From positions 176,592 through 240,591 of the forward strand of contig JADJYC010000006.1 in NCBI GenBank assembly GCA_016719925.1: a DNA stretch of 64,000 bases, read 5' to 3'. The notes under the pieces were generated by a model, which worked only from the letters and a program-made list of their open reading frames with translations, made no database searches and was not told the origin of the DNA. This document shows positions 51,646 to 62,959 of this stretch, piece after piece; position 1 is the stretch's first letter, and every line of letters starts with the position of its first letter. This stretch comes from Crocinitomicaceae bacterium. GTDB lineage: Bacteria; Bacteroidota; Bacteroidia; Flavobacteriales_D; Crocinitomicaceae. The translations under genes were made by a program, and so were the position numbers.

Positions 51646-52151
51646 ATGAAAAAATTAATGTTCCTTTTACAGCAATCATTTCAATTAATTTATCCGCTCA
51701 GGTTAAGTTCAACACCGGAGATACAGAAATGGATAATGACCTGATATCAATTAATACAGATGCCAAACTTAATTTGGATGCCTTCAAAGCAGATTTAACA
51801 ACAACATTTGGAGTATCAGTCAAAAATCTGGATTATTTGGTTTCAATAAATATGGAACCTGCTAAAATGTATTTGGCCCTTGAAATATCTTCCAGTGTGA
51901 ATAAGCCTGTTGAATCTGTTCTTGATATGTATGAAGCTAACCGGGACAAAGGCTGGGGATACGTTGCCCAGCAAATGGGCATTAAACCAGGTTCACCTGA
52001 ATTCCATGCATTAAAAGGAAAATCGAAAACAAAAAAAGAAAATTCCGCTAAAAATGGTAATGCAGGAAACGTTAACGGCAACGGTAATTCTAATAAATCT
52101 TCTGTTCCTGTAAATGGAACTTCTACGCCAACGGTGCACAAAAAGAAATAG
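51646..52151 (+). CDS. Secreted hypothetical protein with Asn/Lys-rich tail (frameshifted at signal peptide)
   Basis: About 168 residues. From ATG 51646 (MKKLMFLF), an indel in a T-run near 51662 leads to the rest of the signal peptide (TAIISINLSAQ). The conserved core (ISINTDAKLNLDAFKADLTT, MYLALEISSSVNKPVESVLD, RDKGWGYVAQQMGIKPGSPE) is a widespread secreted family of unknown function, recognised by its KGWG-A--MGIKPGS motif. The tail is Asn/Lys/Gly-rich (KENSAKNGNAGNVNGNGNSN). Downstream genes overlap it. Confidence 0.65.
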
Positions 52152-52486
52152 TCTGAAGAATTCAATATATAGGATAAAAACGCTTAAAACAGCTGTCTTT
52201 TTGGCGGCTGTTTTTGTTTTGCCTGCTGCTTATGGTCAAAATAAATCAAGCATTCAGCTATTGAATAATGAATGTGACTGGAATGATATTTACATCCAAT
52301 ATTCACAAACAGAAACTCTCTTTATCAAAATAGATCAGGGAGAAATTGTAAAATGTAAAGTAAGTGCTTTAAAAAGTTCTGTGGAATCTGATTTTCCCAA
52401 ACCGATATTATAGTACTCCTGAGAAAACCGGCACCATTAAAGTCAAAGTTAGAACAGAATTCAAAGACGGAAGAAGAGAAAAATAA
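52114..52486 (+). CDS. Small secreted hypothetical protein (frameshifted)
   Basis: About 123 codons. A hydrophobic signal (LKTAVFLAAVFVLPAAYGQ) is followed by a beta-rich mature region (SIQLLNNECDWNDIYIQYSQ, YYSTPEKTGTIKVKVRTEFK). An indel near 52400 joins the two. The start is uncertain: the ATG at 52114 overlaps the previous gene by 38 bases, and no other ATG precedes the signal. The stop TAA overlaps the next ATG (TAATG at 52484-52488), suggesting coupled translation. Vague resemblance to GldM C-terminal modules was considered but is too weak to name. Confidence 0.5.
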
Positions 52487-52845
52487 TGCGGGAGTTTATT
52501 TCAGTTGAACTGCCAGCACTCTGTTTGGAACTTTCTCATTCTACCCCTGATCATCAGTTCATTTGGCTGGAATTAAAAGATGTGGATAAAAATCAAACAG
52601 TGAACGGGGATTATGAAATATGCCTGTTGAAGTTTACCCTGTTTGATTCAACCGGAAACATAAAAACAACCGGTATTGTGCAGACTGAATCAGATTTTTT
52701 TCCAAGTATTTCATTGAAAGAATTTAATACAACATTTGAACTGAATGATGAACTGACTATTCAAATGATTATTATTCACAAAGAATATGATTTGATTATT
52801 GGAGTTGAATCCAGCGCACTAATCATTGACAAACTCTGGCATTAA
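52486..52845 (+). CDS. Hypothetical protein coupled to the preceding gene
   Basis: 119 residues starting MREFISVELPALCLELSHST, without a signal peptide; beta-rich (ICLLKFTLFDSTGNIKTTGI, FELNDELTIQMIIIHKEYDL). It may be the C-terminal half of one protein whose frame is broken at the TAATG junction. Not recognised. It ends four bases inside the convergent T9SS gene. Confidence 0.5.
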   Translation: MREFISVELPALCLELSHSTPDHQFIWLELKDVDKNQTVNGDYEICLLKFTLFDSTGNIKTTGIVQTESDFFPSISLKEFNTTFELNDELTIQMIIIHKEYDLIIGVESSALIIDKLWH

Positions 52846-54561
52846 CGCACAATCTGCACCCAGCTTGAATAGTTACAGAATATCTTCTGTCTGAAAAACA
52901 TAATAGTATGTTCCTTCTCATGATTCTCACCATCAAATCTGGTTCCTTCCCAACGTACATTCATGTTATCATAGTTTGTAAACGAGTTCACCAGATCACC
53001 CCAGCGATTGTAAATTTTTACCACGTTTTCCATCACCGGAATATTTCCGAGATTCAGATAGTCATTTACTCCATCACCGTTTGGAGAAATTGCTGTGACC
53101 ACTTCACTGCAATCATTCACAATCACTTGGACAGAATCTATATGCTCACAATAGACAGACTTCATAAACACCTGGTAATATGTGTTTTCTGTTGGTTTGA
53201 CAACCTGATCAGTCAATGTAGAATCATCACAGTCAAATAACCAGACAACTGAGACATCTCCTTCAACAGAAATAGTTACAGAATCACCGGAACAAATTTC
53301 CTGTGATCCGCTTACGGCGCCCGGAGGCAGAATCACATCAATATATTTGGTATAAATATTATTTGCGTCAATTGAATCACCTGAAAAAACACATTGATAA
53401 TATCCCGGATGATCAACTGAAACAGAACCCAGATTTACATTTTCATATTGTCCCGCCAGAAGATATCCTGTCCATTGATAAGTACCCAAAACATCAGACG
53501 CATCATCTAACAAAACAAAATTTATTAAATCAATGGGTGCCGGTCCTTCATTATAAATTTCAATATAAACTTCTGTTTCAATATTTTTACAAAGGGTATC
53601 GATTCCCAGATAAGCATCTATGATAACATCATTTTCACCATAAGCTGATTTGAAAATATTTCCGCAATATCCCGCAGTATATCCTATTCCACCTTCAATC
53701 ATCTGAACACTGGTGAAATCACAAGTTGCAAAATTATCTGAATACCAGGTATTACCTCCGTCAAGGGTAATCAGCGCTGATGCTCCATTCCCAACTGCAG
53801 TTCCCAAATTACCATCTTGAAAATCAATATCAAGTATTGCATAGCCGGTAGAAGTAATTACAGGTGACCATGTTGAACCGCCATCAGTAGTTTTATGAAT
53901 AAATCCTCCGCTGCCAGCAATAATAATAGTAGAAGTATCAAATACGTATAGTGAATAAATATCAGAACCCCATAGTGTTGGTACCACTGTCCAATTAACT
54001 CCACCATCAATCGTATGATACAGTCCACCAGAATAACCACTTATAAAACCTTCTAAATTTGATATAAAATGTAAATCCAGCACAGTATTACCTATACCTG
54101 TTGGATCAAAAACTACCAGTGTTTCCACCATCAGTTGTATAGAAATTATCAAGAAAACCTATTATCCATCCATGATCAGCATCAGTAAACTGAATATCAT
54201 AAAGATGAGAAGAGGATCCGCTGGGTGGCGAAGCCACAGCCAAGAATTACCGCCATCTGTTGATTTTAGAGTGTCTCATCATCACCAACAATCCATCCAG
54301 TGGTATTGATGAAAACCAAATAGAATGAAGCGTTACCAAAACCGGTGAAGTCATTACCGCCCAGTTTGCACCTCCGTCAGTGGTTTGTATTATTTTTTCC
54401 ATTTCTCCCACGCCCCATCCATGATTCACATCAGAAGAAAATGTCTTTTATGGCACTTGTTCAAAAGAAGAATTTTGCTGTGTCCAAACCAATTGAGCAT
54501 AAACTCCTGACTTTGTGATCAGGCTAAAAAAACAAATCAAAACGCATATTCTATAAACCAT
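52842..54561 (-). CDS. YCF48-like propeller protein with T9SS type B (CHU_C) sorting domain (many frameshifts)
   Basis: About 570 residues. Start recovered at ATG 54561 (MVYRICVLICFFSLITKSGV, signal peptide); an in-frame TAA about 38 codons in is followed by blade sequence in the same frame (FSSDVNHGWGVGEMEKIIQT, TTDGGANW), then three or more blades (YHTIDGGVNWTVVPTLWGSD, IHKTTDGGSTWSPVITSTGY, LITLDGGNTW), Ig/PKD-like domains (GNIFKSAYGENDVIIDAYLG, SGSQEICSGDSVTISVEGD) and the gliding-motility C-terminal domain (TAISPNGDGVNDYLNLGN ... VKIYNRWGDLVNSF). At least four further indels. The tail ends near 52842 (NYSSWVQIVR). Secreted through T9SS. Confidence 0.65.
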
Positions 54562-54699
54562 GGATGTTAAATGAGGATGTTAGTTTATTCCAAAATAATG
54601 ACGTAAAAATAATGAAATGGTTGGAATTTAAAAATTTGCATCAACGCCTGATATCTCAGGATTTTCAGAGATAAAGAGTACTGTGAATTTGATTTTTTA

Positions 54700-55165
54700 T
54701 CAAAGCGACGTACACAATGTAAAACTATTGATGGTTGTATCTCTGTCCTGAATATATAGTCCAGCTTCCAGACAATACTCATTATCCGGATTTACCTGCG
54801 CATCATAGAAGAATTCAAAATCACCTTTTGTATTGATGTATGAATTGAAAATCACTTCCTGTTCATTGTTTACATTGCAGGTTATGAAAATCAGATTAGG
54901 TTGTAAACCAGGGAAATTTCTTCAGGCAAAACAGCTTCAACTTTTACAAACTGCTGACCGAAATCATTAGTAACTATGCATCATCAATGTAAAACCAACA
55001 TTCACCGTTGTATTCATAATCATAAAGGTTGGTGTTTAATTCATCAACCCCGTCTATTTTTTTCAGACATGCATTCAATGACAGAAGAAAAAATAAGGCA
55101 ATGCCAATTCTTACAGTCATCAGATTTCCTGAGAACAATTTTCTGGTTATATTTTTTGCTTTCAT
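54700..55165 (-). CDS. Lipoprotein of unknown function (frameshifted)
   Basis: About 155 residues. Two possible starts: 55165 (MKAKNITRKLFSGNL) or 55120 (MTVRIGIALFFLLSLNACLK, a typical lipoprotein signal with Cys after SLNA). The mature part continues across two indels: GVDELNTNLYDYEYNGECWF, VTNDFGQQFVKVEAVLPEEI, PNLIFITCNVNNEQEVIFNS, ending LYIQDRDTTINSFTLCTSL. Not recognised. Part of the minus-strand group downstream of parE. Confidence 0.55.
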
Positions 55166-55211
55166 TATCATCCGATTCGATAGGTAAATCCAATACCTGC
55201 TGGTCAAAACT

Positions 55212-55870
55212 TTAATCCGCTTCTGTTTGCAAAAGGACTTTCTTTTGAATACACAGGCTCTTCATAGTTGTTTCTGAATTTAATTCGGTGTAAATGGATG
55301 TTCCGATTCCCAGAAGCATAAGTCCTCCAAACGTATAATACCCGGCCCGGCAAATGGAATATTTTCGGTTGTTTTCATCCACTGCTATTTTGTAAGCTTC
55401 AATTTCATCCACATCTGATGAAACAAAATAACCTATCATATCCAGATCAATTTGTTTTTTCAAATCATAACCGTTCAGCAAAAATGCACCCGCTGCAATT
55501 CCACAACTCAAAGTTGCAGAAACCGGAATTGTCACCATTTTGTGAAATTGCTTTCTGTAGGTTCTGTAACTCTCAGCATAAGCCAGATAAGGCGCAGATC
55601 TGTCCAGTTTAACATACACTTCATTGATTGTGTCAGGCAAAACGGTAAATTCGATTTCTTTTACATCATACCCGTATGACCAGATTTCTGCACTGTGCTT
55701 TCCTACAGTCAGAGTGTCTTTAAATAGCTTCAGAAGTTCTGTTTTGTCAAGAAGAATTTCAAAATATCCGTTGTCATTATCAACCAGAAATTTTACCGGA
55801 GCTTTTCCTGAGTATAACTATGCCATGAAAAAAGAAGACATAAACCAAGAAGTAAATGTGATTTTTTACA
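55212..55870 (-). CDS. Secreted PEGA-like protein with C-terminal TM (start unresolved)
   Basis: About 215 codons. The main frame reads LYSGKAPVKFLVDNDNGYFE ... LDKTELLKLFKDTLTVGKHS, a PEGA-type beta-domain by pattern, then helices (YAESYRTYRKQFHKMVTIPV) and two hydrophobic segments (SATLSCGIAAGAFLLNG, ICRAGYYTFGGLMLLGIG). The signal-like stretch SHLLLGLCLLFSW lies in another frame upstream (55862-55820), so an indel separates it from the body and the true start codon is not clear; the 55870 boundary is approximate. Envelope protein by inference. Confidence 0.45.
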
Positions 55871-55902
55871 AAAGAATATATGTCACTAAACGTAATTTCC
55901 AC

Positions 55903-57736
55903 TTAAGATACAGCTTCTTCTATTTTCAAATTGTCAATGATAAATTCTGACGGGAAGGTGAATTTTTACCCATATAATATTCCAGAATATCTTCAATTTT
56001 GCTTCCTTGCCAATCATAACCGGATCAGCCGGATCTCAGGACCGATAAAGTTCTTAAACTCATCCGGAGAAATTTCTCCCAGACCTTTGAATCGGGTTAT
56101 TTCAGGATTTTTCCCAGTTTTTCAATGGCAGCTTTCTTTCTTCTTCACTGTAGCAATAAATAGTTTCTTTTTATTTCTCACCCTGAACAGAGGTGTCTGC
56201 AAAATGTAAACATGGCCTTTTCTCACCAAATCAGGAAAAAACTGAAGAAAAAATGTAAGCAGTAAAAGCCTGATATGCATACCGTCAACATCAGCATCTG
56301 TTGCAATAACAACATTATTATATCTGAGATCTTCTATGCTGTCTTCAATATTCAAAGCGGCTTGCAAAAGATTAAATTCTTCATTTTCATAAACTACTTT
56401 TTTGGTTAAGCCATATGCATTCAATGGTTTTCCCCTGAGACTGAAAACTGCCTGAGTATTTACATCGCGTGATTTTGTAATTGAACCACTTGCAGAATCT
56501 CCTGTTATAAAAATGGTTGTCTCTTCAGCTCTTTCAATTTTCGCATCATTCAAATGCAGTCTGCAATCACGCAGTTTTTTATTATGAAGATTTGCTTTTT
56601 TTGCACGTTCTCTTGCCAGTTTCTGAATTCCGGTAAGTTCTTTCCTTTCACGTTCTGATTCGCGGATTTTTTTCTCCAGTGTATCTGCTATCTGCGGATT
56701 TTTATGAAGGAAATTATCCAGCTTTTCTTTCAGAAAATCCATCACAAATGTTCTGATTGATTTTCCGTTTGGTTCCATTTCCTGTGAACCTAATTTGGTT
56801 TTTGTCTGAGATTCAAAAACCGGCTCAATCACTTTTATAGAGATTGCAGCAACAATGGATTGACGGATATCAACTGCTTCATAGTTTTTGCCGTAAAAAT
56901 CTTTAATCACTTTGGCAACTGCTTCTCTGAATGAAGATAAATGTGTTCCGCCCTGGGTTGTATGCTGACCATTTACAAAGAATAATATGTCTCACCATAA
57001 CCGCGCACATGTGTGAAAGCTACTTCAATGTCCTCATCTTCCAAATGGATAATAGGATAAAGCGGTTCACTTTCCATATAATCTTCCAGCAAATCCCTTA
57101 ATCCGTTTTCAGAATAGAATTTTTCATTGTTGAAATGAATGGTTAATCCTCTGTTGAGATAACAGTAATTTTTAAGAGTTTTGTAAATACGGAACTTTGA
57201 AATTGAAATTCTTAAAGATGGAAGCATCTGGTGTAAACTCAATGTATGTGCCATCCTTTTCAGTTGATTTTCCGATTTTTTCATCTTTGCGCAATTCTCC
57301 TTTGGCAAAAACAGCTTTCTTTTTCTGACCATCTCTATAAGACTCAACCATAAAATGATCACTAAGCGCGTTGACTGCTTTGGTTCCTACGCCATTTAAA
57401 CCCACTGATTTTTTGAATGCTTTGGAATCGTATTTACCACCGGTATTGATTTTTGAAACGCAGTCTATTACTTTTCCAAGCGGAATTCCACGTCCGTAAT
57501 CTCTCACACCTGGTAAGACCATCTTTGATTTTTACATCAATTTTTTTACCGTTCCCATGACAAATCTCGTCTATCGAGTTGTCGACCACCTCTTTTACCA
57601 ATACATAAATTCCGTCATCCGGTGCTCCTCCGTCTCCAAGTTTACCAATATACATTCCCGGCCGCATCCGGATATGTTCTTTCCAGTCCAGTGAACGGAT
57701 ATTATCTTCAGTATATGAAACATTCTGTTTAGCCAT
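55903..57736 (-). CDS. parE: DNA topoisomerase IV subunit B (many frameshifts)
   Basis: About 611 codons, normal ParE length, but broken by at least five indels. GHKL ATPase subunit of topoisomerase IV. From ATG 57736: MAKQNVSYTEDNIRSLDWKE, the ATP-binding VDNSIDE and DYGRGIPLGKV, GVGTKAVNAL, the transducer region, then the TOPRIM domain with EETTIFITGDSASGS and DADVDGMHIRLLLL, and C-terminal TRFKGLGEISPDEFK. The end (NLKIEEAVS) is recovered at 55903. Essential gene, so the indels are taken as sequencing errors. parC lies 5.7 kb downstream. Confidence 0.85.
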
Positions 57737-57871
57737 AATTCTCCACAATCGTAAGCTACAAATTTACATGGATTTAGTGAAAGTCAGACAGTTGATTTAA
57801 AGCAGAATATCAACATATCATGGTTTAATCCATTATTCAGTCTGTATTGTAATAATCAACAGATTCAGGCG

Positions 57872-57900
57872 TTTGCTTTACACCTGAATTAGTACTTTTG
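57872..57900 (+). promoter_or_regulatory. Promoter of TonB-dependent receptor gene (TTTG-N17-TACTTTTG)
   Basis: TTTG at 57872-57875 and TACTTTTG at 57893-57900, 17 bases apart, fit the Bacteroidota consensus. The predicted transcription start falls within a few bases of the putative TTG start at 57907, so the mRNA would be nearly leaderless. Confidence 0.5.
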
Positions 57901-57906
57901 CACACC

Positions 57907-60557
57907 TTGAAAACAATTGGACTTTTATTAATTCTGCTTACCAGTTCAGCATTGCTGTCTCAAACCATTGCGGTTGAAGGAAGAATTGTGAATGATAAAG
58001 GACTGCCATTACAGAATGCGGTGATAAAAGTGGATGGGGTTAAAACCATTGCTTATTCTGATGCAGCGGATTATTCAAAATTGATCTTCAGCCCAATGCT
58101 ATTTATACCATGCGGGTTACTTTTTCCGGACACATTCAGTATAGAAATGATTTTGCGTTAGCCGATTCATCCCTGAATCTTGGAGATATTTTCCTTTCTG
58201 AAAAAACCTTTGGAGTCATTGATGTTACCTATGTGAAAACGCCTGAAGGATTTGATGGTTTTCCTCCGGTTCAGGTAAACAGACTTGCCAGTCCGACGGG
58301 AAATTTTGAAGATTTGATCAAGGCGGTTGGACTTGGAGTTTCATCCAACAATGAATTATCATCCAACTACAATGTTCGCGGCGGAAATTATGATGAAATG
58401 AAATCTATGTGAACGGCATTCAGATTTACAGACCTTTCATTGTTCGCGCGGGGCAGCAAGAAGGTTTAAGTTTTATTCATGGTGAATTTGTGGAGCAGAT
58501 TTTTTTCAGTTCAGGTGGCTTTGATGCCAGATATGGTGATGTACTATCTTCTGTTTTAGATGTACGATACCGTGAACCTATTGAATTTGGTGCTTCCGGA
58601 CAAATCAGTCTTATGGGTGCACAAGCGCATGTTGAAGGACTTTACAACGGAAGACGCGGAAACTATATTCTGGGTGCACGTTACAGAGCAAATTCATACC
58701 TGCTCAACAGTCTTCCAACCAAAGGAGATTATAATCCAACATTTTTTGATGTTCAGGGTGTCTCAAATTATTACCTGGATTACAACGGAACCAATTCATA
58801 CAAAAAACTTTTGTGCTCGGGCATTATTCCTCCAATAACTTTTTGTTTGTTCCAACATCCAGAACAACAGAATAGGGAACCGTTAATGAAGCCTATCAGC
58901 TGCGGGTCTTTTTTGAAGGACAGGAAGAAACCAGTTTCAATACATTTACTGTTGCAGGTGGATATGAATGGAAGGCAAGCAGTGCTTTGCAGATGAATTT
59001 CGGAACATCTGTTTTTCATTCAATAGAAAGTGAACATTTTGATGTGCTGGGTGAATACTGGATCAATGAACTGGAGACAGATCCTTCCAAAGAAGATTTT
59101 GGTGATTCAACCAGCAATATAGGCGTTGGCGGATTTTTAGATCACGGCAGAAATGATTTGAATGTATGGATTGGAAATGTATTCTACGACGGAAGTTTTA
59201 CACCCGCTCAAAAAATTCATGAGTCCGGAAAAAAATCAAAAAGTCTCTCCATGAACTGGGGAGTTAAATCACAGTTTGAAAGTTTTCAGGATGTGTTGAG
59301 TGAATGGCACATGATAGATTCAGCCGGATATTCAATTCCGCAGGGAGATCCAGATGTGCTGGAATTAAAAGATGTGATCAAGCAGAATAATCTGGTAGAG
59401 TCATACCGGTTTACCGGTCATTATCAATACGAGCAAAATTTTATTTCCAAAAAAGATGTTCCTGTTTCACTTCGTAAAAAGGTACGTACTGACAGCAGTA
59501 AGTATGAAATTTATTTTGCAGATACCCTTTCTGACAGTCCGGCAAAATTATCTCTTTCAATTGGTGTAAGAGGCGGTTACAGAACATACAATGAAGAAGG
59601 CTGGATTACTCCCCGTTTTGCGCTCACCTATAATCCCAGAGCATATTTTATTGATCAGGATACTAATTTGTACAGACGAAATATAAAACTGAGAGCATCG
59701 AGCGGATTATATTATCAGCCGCCTCTTTACCGCACAATGCGTTTTCTGGATGGAACTGTTAATCCTGAAGTGATTTCTCAGAAATCATGGCACAATGTTT
59801 TGTCAGCAGATGTCTATTTCAGAATGTGGAACCGCCCTTTTAAATTTATTACTGAAGTGTATTACAAATACATGTGGGATGTGGTTCCGTATGAAATTGA
59901 CAATGTAAGAATACGTTATTATGCAGACAATAATGCAGTAGCATATGCAACCGGAATTGATGCAAAAATTAACGGTGAATTTGTCAAGGGAGTTGAATCT
60001 TTTTTCAGAGTGGGTATCCTGAAAACGATGGAAGAAATTGAAAATGATGATTACTATATTTACCTGAATTCAGACGGAGATACGATTGTGCCCGGATATA
60101 CATTCAATGATGTGGCTGCCGATTCAATTCATCAGGAACCGGGATGGATTCCAAGACCGACTGACCAGTTGCTGACATTCACTCTTTTCTTTCAGGATAA
60201 AATGCCAAAATATGAAAACTTCAAAGTGTCAGCTAATCTGAATTTTGGTACACCACTGCCCTACGGTCCACCGTCTTATGAAAGATACAAAGATGTGCTA
60301 AGAACAAAAGCTTACATGCGGCTTGATTTAGGATTTATGTTTGACTTTGTCAATGAAACAACCAAACTTGAAAGCCGGAAAGTAAATTTCAGAAAACATT
60401 TGAGCAATTTACTATCAGTATTGACGCTTTTAATTTGTTGGGCATTCAAAATGTTGTTTCTTATCAATGGCTGCAGGATATTGCAGGCAGATATTATTCC
60501 ATTCCAAATCACCTCACCGGCAGAAGAATAAATCTGCGGTTAATAATTGTTATCTGA
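57907..60557 (+). CDS. TonB-dependent receptor with carboxypeptidase-regulatory-like N-domain (several frameshifts)
   Basis: About 880 residues across indels near 58065, 58405, 58810-58870 and 60400. Outer-membrane beta-barrel transporter. Signal peptide from TTG 57907 (LKTIGLLLILLTSSALLSQ), carboxypeptidase regulatory-like domain (VEGRIVNDKGLPLQNAVIKV), plug with SSNYNVRGGNYDE and EIYVNGIQIYRPFIVRAGQQ and the QEGLSFIHGEFVEQIFFSSG / GFDARYGDVLSSVLDV motif, then barrel strands; the end (NHLTGRRINLRLIIVI) is recovered in the next frame at 60557. No SusD partner is adjacent, so it is a stand-alone receptor with unknown substrate. Confidence 0.8.
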
Positions 60558-60558
60558 C

Positions 60559-61181
60559 ATGTCTGAACTGAAACTGAATAAACTTCTCAAACAAGGTCTT
60601 ACTGAAAATGGTATTCAGGATTTATATGAATACCAGACTAAATTGATCCGCAGAATCAACGGAGGAGTTCTGTTTATCTACCAAGGCCCTTCGGGTACAG
60701 GTAAAACAACTGCAATGATTATTGCCGTGCTGCAAAAACTGAATTATTCACAACCTGATACTCCACGGGCAATTCTGATGTTGAGTACAGGTGAAGATGC
60801 TGCGGCTCTATACAATCAATTTAAAAAATTGCCTCCAACATGGATCTGATTATTCATCTGGTAACAGAAGGAACAATGGATGATCAGAATATGGCAATTT
60901 ATGCTGGTGCAGATATCATTATTGGAACACCGGTTCGCCTGACAAAACTTTATTTTCAGTGCGGGATTAATGTGAACAAAGTGAATCTTTTTATTCTTGA
61001 TGAAGCAGATAAACTTGTCACTAACCGGCAATTGGTTGAATTGGACAGATTCGCAGATAGTTTACCAAAATTTCAGGGAATTGTAATTGATCAGCAGCCC
61101 GGCCAGAAAATCAGAAAAGCCTGTGAAATCTATATGCAGAATGCTGTTGAAATGGAAGCAGCGTTGCCAGAGTCTGATTAA
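60559..61181 (+). CDS. Single-domain DEAD-box ATPase-like protein (frameshifted)
   Basis: About 207 residues: one RecA-like domain only. Walker A FIYQGPSGTGKTTAM, a TPVRLTKL (TPGR-like) motif and the Walker B LFILDEADKL are present, but there is no motif III SAT and no C-terminal helicase domain before the stop at 61181. One indel near 60835 (QFKKL ... NMDLIIHLVTEGT). It starts one base after the receptor stop (ATG 60559) and is probably co-transcribed with it; it ends overlapping the convergent miaA stop by four bases. Probably a regulatory or adaptor DEAD-box protein, unless a real truncation. Confidence 0.65.
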
Positions 61182-62120
61182 TCTCCCTGATTAATTTCTG
61201 AATGATAAATAGAAATCACCTTCTTAATTCTTTCTTTAAGCGGAATGTGAATGTCAATCCAGTGAATTTTATATCCGTCATTCTCCATTTTCCGGAACCA
61301 GGTCATTTGTCTTTTGGCAAACTGATGGATGGCAATATTTAAATTCTCAAACATTTCTTCTTTTGAAATTTGTCCTCTGAGATATTTTCCCAGCCATTTA
61401 TATTCCAAACCATAATATTCCATCTCCTCCATATTCACATGATTTTTAAGAAGATTTTCTGCTTCTTCCAAAAGACCTGTATTCAAACGCACACGCAATC
61501 GTTGGGTAATTTTTTCACGACGTTCTTCCCGTGAAATATCCATACCAATTATCACTTCATTAAATCCCGGATTTGAAGTTGGTTTCCAATCCGGATTTTT
61601 TTTGAGGAACCTTCCAATTTCAATAGCTCTGACTTTTCTGTGCCAGGTCTGCACCGTCAGATTGGATTTTATTTCATCTGGTAAAGCATCTATTTCCTTC
61701 TCAATTTCTTCCGGAGAAACTTCTTTCATGGATTCATAAAAGACGGATCTGATTCAATACCCTAAAAGAATTTCCTCTCAGAGCGGTTTCAATATAAAGT
61801 CCACTTCCACCACATAGCACCGGTAATTTTTTTCTGCTTTTGATTTCTTGAAATGTCTTCAGAAAATCCAATTGGAATTCAGCAATGTTGTACTTATAAC
61901 CAGGATCTTTGATATCAATCAAATGATACGGGATTTTTTTTCCGTTAACTACATACTCTGATAAATCTTTACCGGTGCCTATATCCATGTACCGGTAAAT
62001 TTGTCTGGAATCACCGCTGATAATTTCTCCGTCCATTTCAGCACAAACTCCACAGGCAAGTTTTGTTTTACCACTTGCGGTTGGTCCAAGAATTACCAAT
62101 ATGGGTTCTTTCTCCGTCAA
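61178..62120 (-). CDS. miaA: tRNA dimethylallyltransferase (frameshifted)
   Basis: About 313 residues with one indel near 61735. Transfers a dimethylallyl group from DMAPP to A37 of tRNAs reading U-starting codons. Walker A LGPTASGKTKLACGV, the tRNA/substrate motif ISGDSRQIYRYMDIGTGK, GGSGLYIE, and the C-terminal RAIEIGRFL and GMDISREERREKITQRL are present. It starts 12 bases after proC, forming a proC-miaA operon. Confidence 0.85.
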
Positions 62121-62132
62121 AAAATCCGATTT

Positions 62133-62920
62133 TTATTTTTCAATTTTCTGGAATGATTTTACAATTCCCTGAATCAAGGATGAACTGAATCCCTGATGTT
62201 CCATTTCATTTAAACCAGTTATGGTGCATCCTTTTGGAGTTGTTACTTTATCAATTTCCTGCTCAGGATGCGCACCTTTCTGAAGCAATAATTCAGCCGC
62301 TCCCTTGACAGTTTGAGTAGTGATTTTTGTAGCCGTGTTTGCATCAAAACCAATTTGAATTCCTCCCTGAATCATTGCGCGGATAAATCTCAAAACATAA
62401 GCTATTCCGCACGCTCCAAGAATAGTTGCTGCTTCCATGAGAGACTCATCTATCACTACTGTTTCACCAATTGAATTAAATATTTTACAAACTTCAGCAG
62501 TTTGTTTTGCATTTCCGTTATTGGAAGTAACACAGGTAATTGATTCTCGAATTGCACTGGCGGTATTGGGCATTACACGATAAACTGGGATATCTTTTTT
62601 AATGGTTGCTTTGATCTGATCTAAACTAATTTCTGAAGCAACAGAAATCAGCACCTGGTCTTTTTTCAAAACCGGAGCAATTTCTTTCAGTAGTTCAATG
62701 ACTTTGTATGGCTTAACAGCAACAATGATGTATTTGCAGTTTTTGACAGCGAGTTTATTGTCAGATCCGGTTGAAACACCTTTGTCAGCAAGTGATTTCA
62801 ACTCAGACGGATTACGACGCGTTGCATAAATTCCGCCGTTTTCTTTCTTGTTTTTGAAAGAAGTCCTTCAACAATGGATAACCCGATATTACCACAACCT
62901 AATACTGCAATTGAATTCAT
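62133..62920 (-). CDS. proC: Pyrroline-5-carboxylate reductase (frameshifted)
   Basis: About 262 residues. Last step of proline synthesis (P5C to proline with NAD(P)H). N-terminus recovered from ATG 62920 (MNSIAVLGCGNIGLSIVEGL), the Rossmann motif; after an indel near 62840-62860 (KNGGIYATRRNPSELKSLAD) the main frame continues with VAVKPYKVIELLKE, RVMPNTASAIRESITCVTSN, and the catalytic helix GACGIAYVLRFIRAMIQGGI, VTTPKGCTITGLNEMEHQGF. Only proC of the pathway is here. Confidence 0.85.
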
Positions 62921-62959
62921 AGAAAATGATTAGTCGAGCAAAGGTAATTAGATTTTGAG

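Noticed and set aside
52486..52845. GldM-like domain
   Set aside because: Only a loose beta-strand pattern; no conserved motif could be matched by eye.
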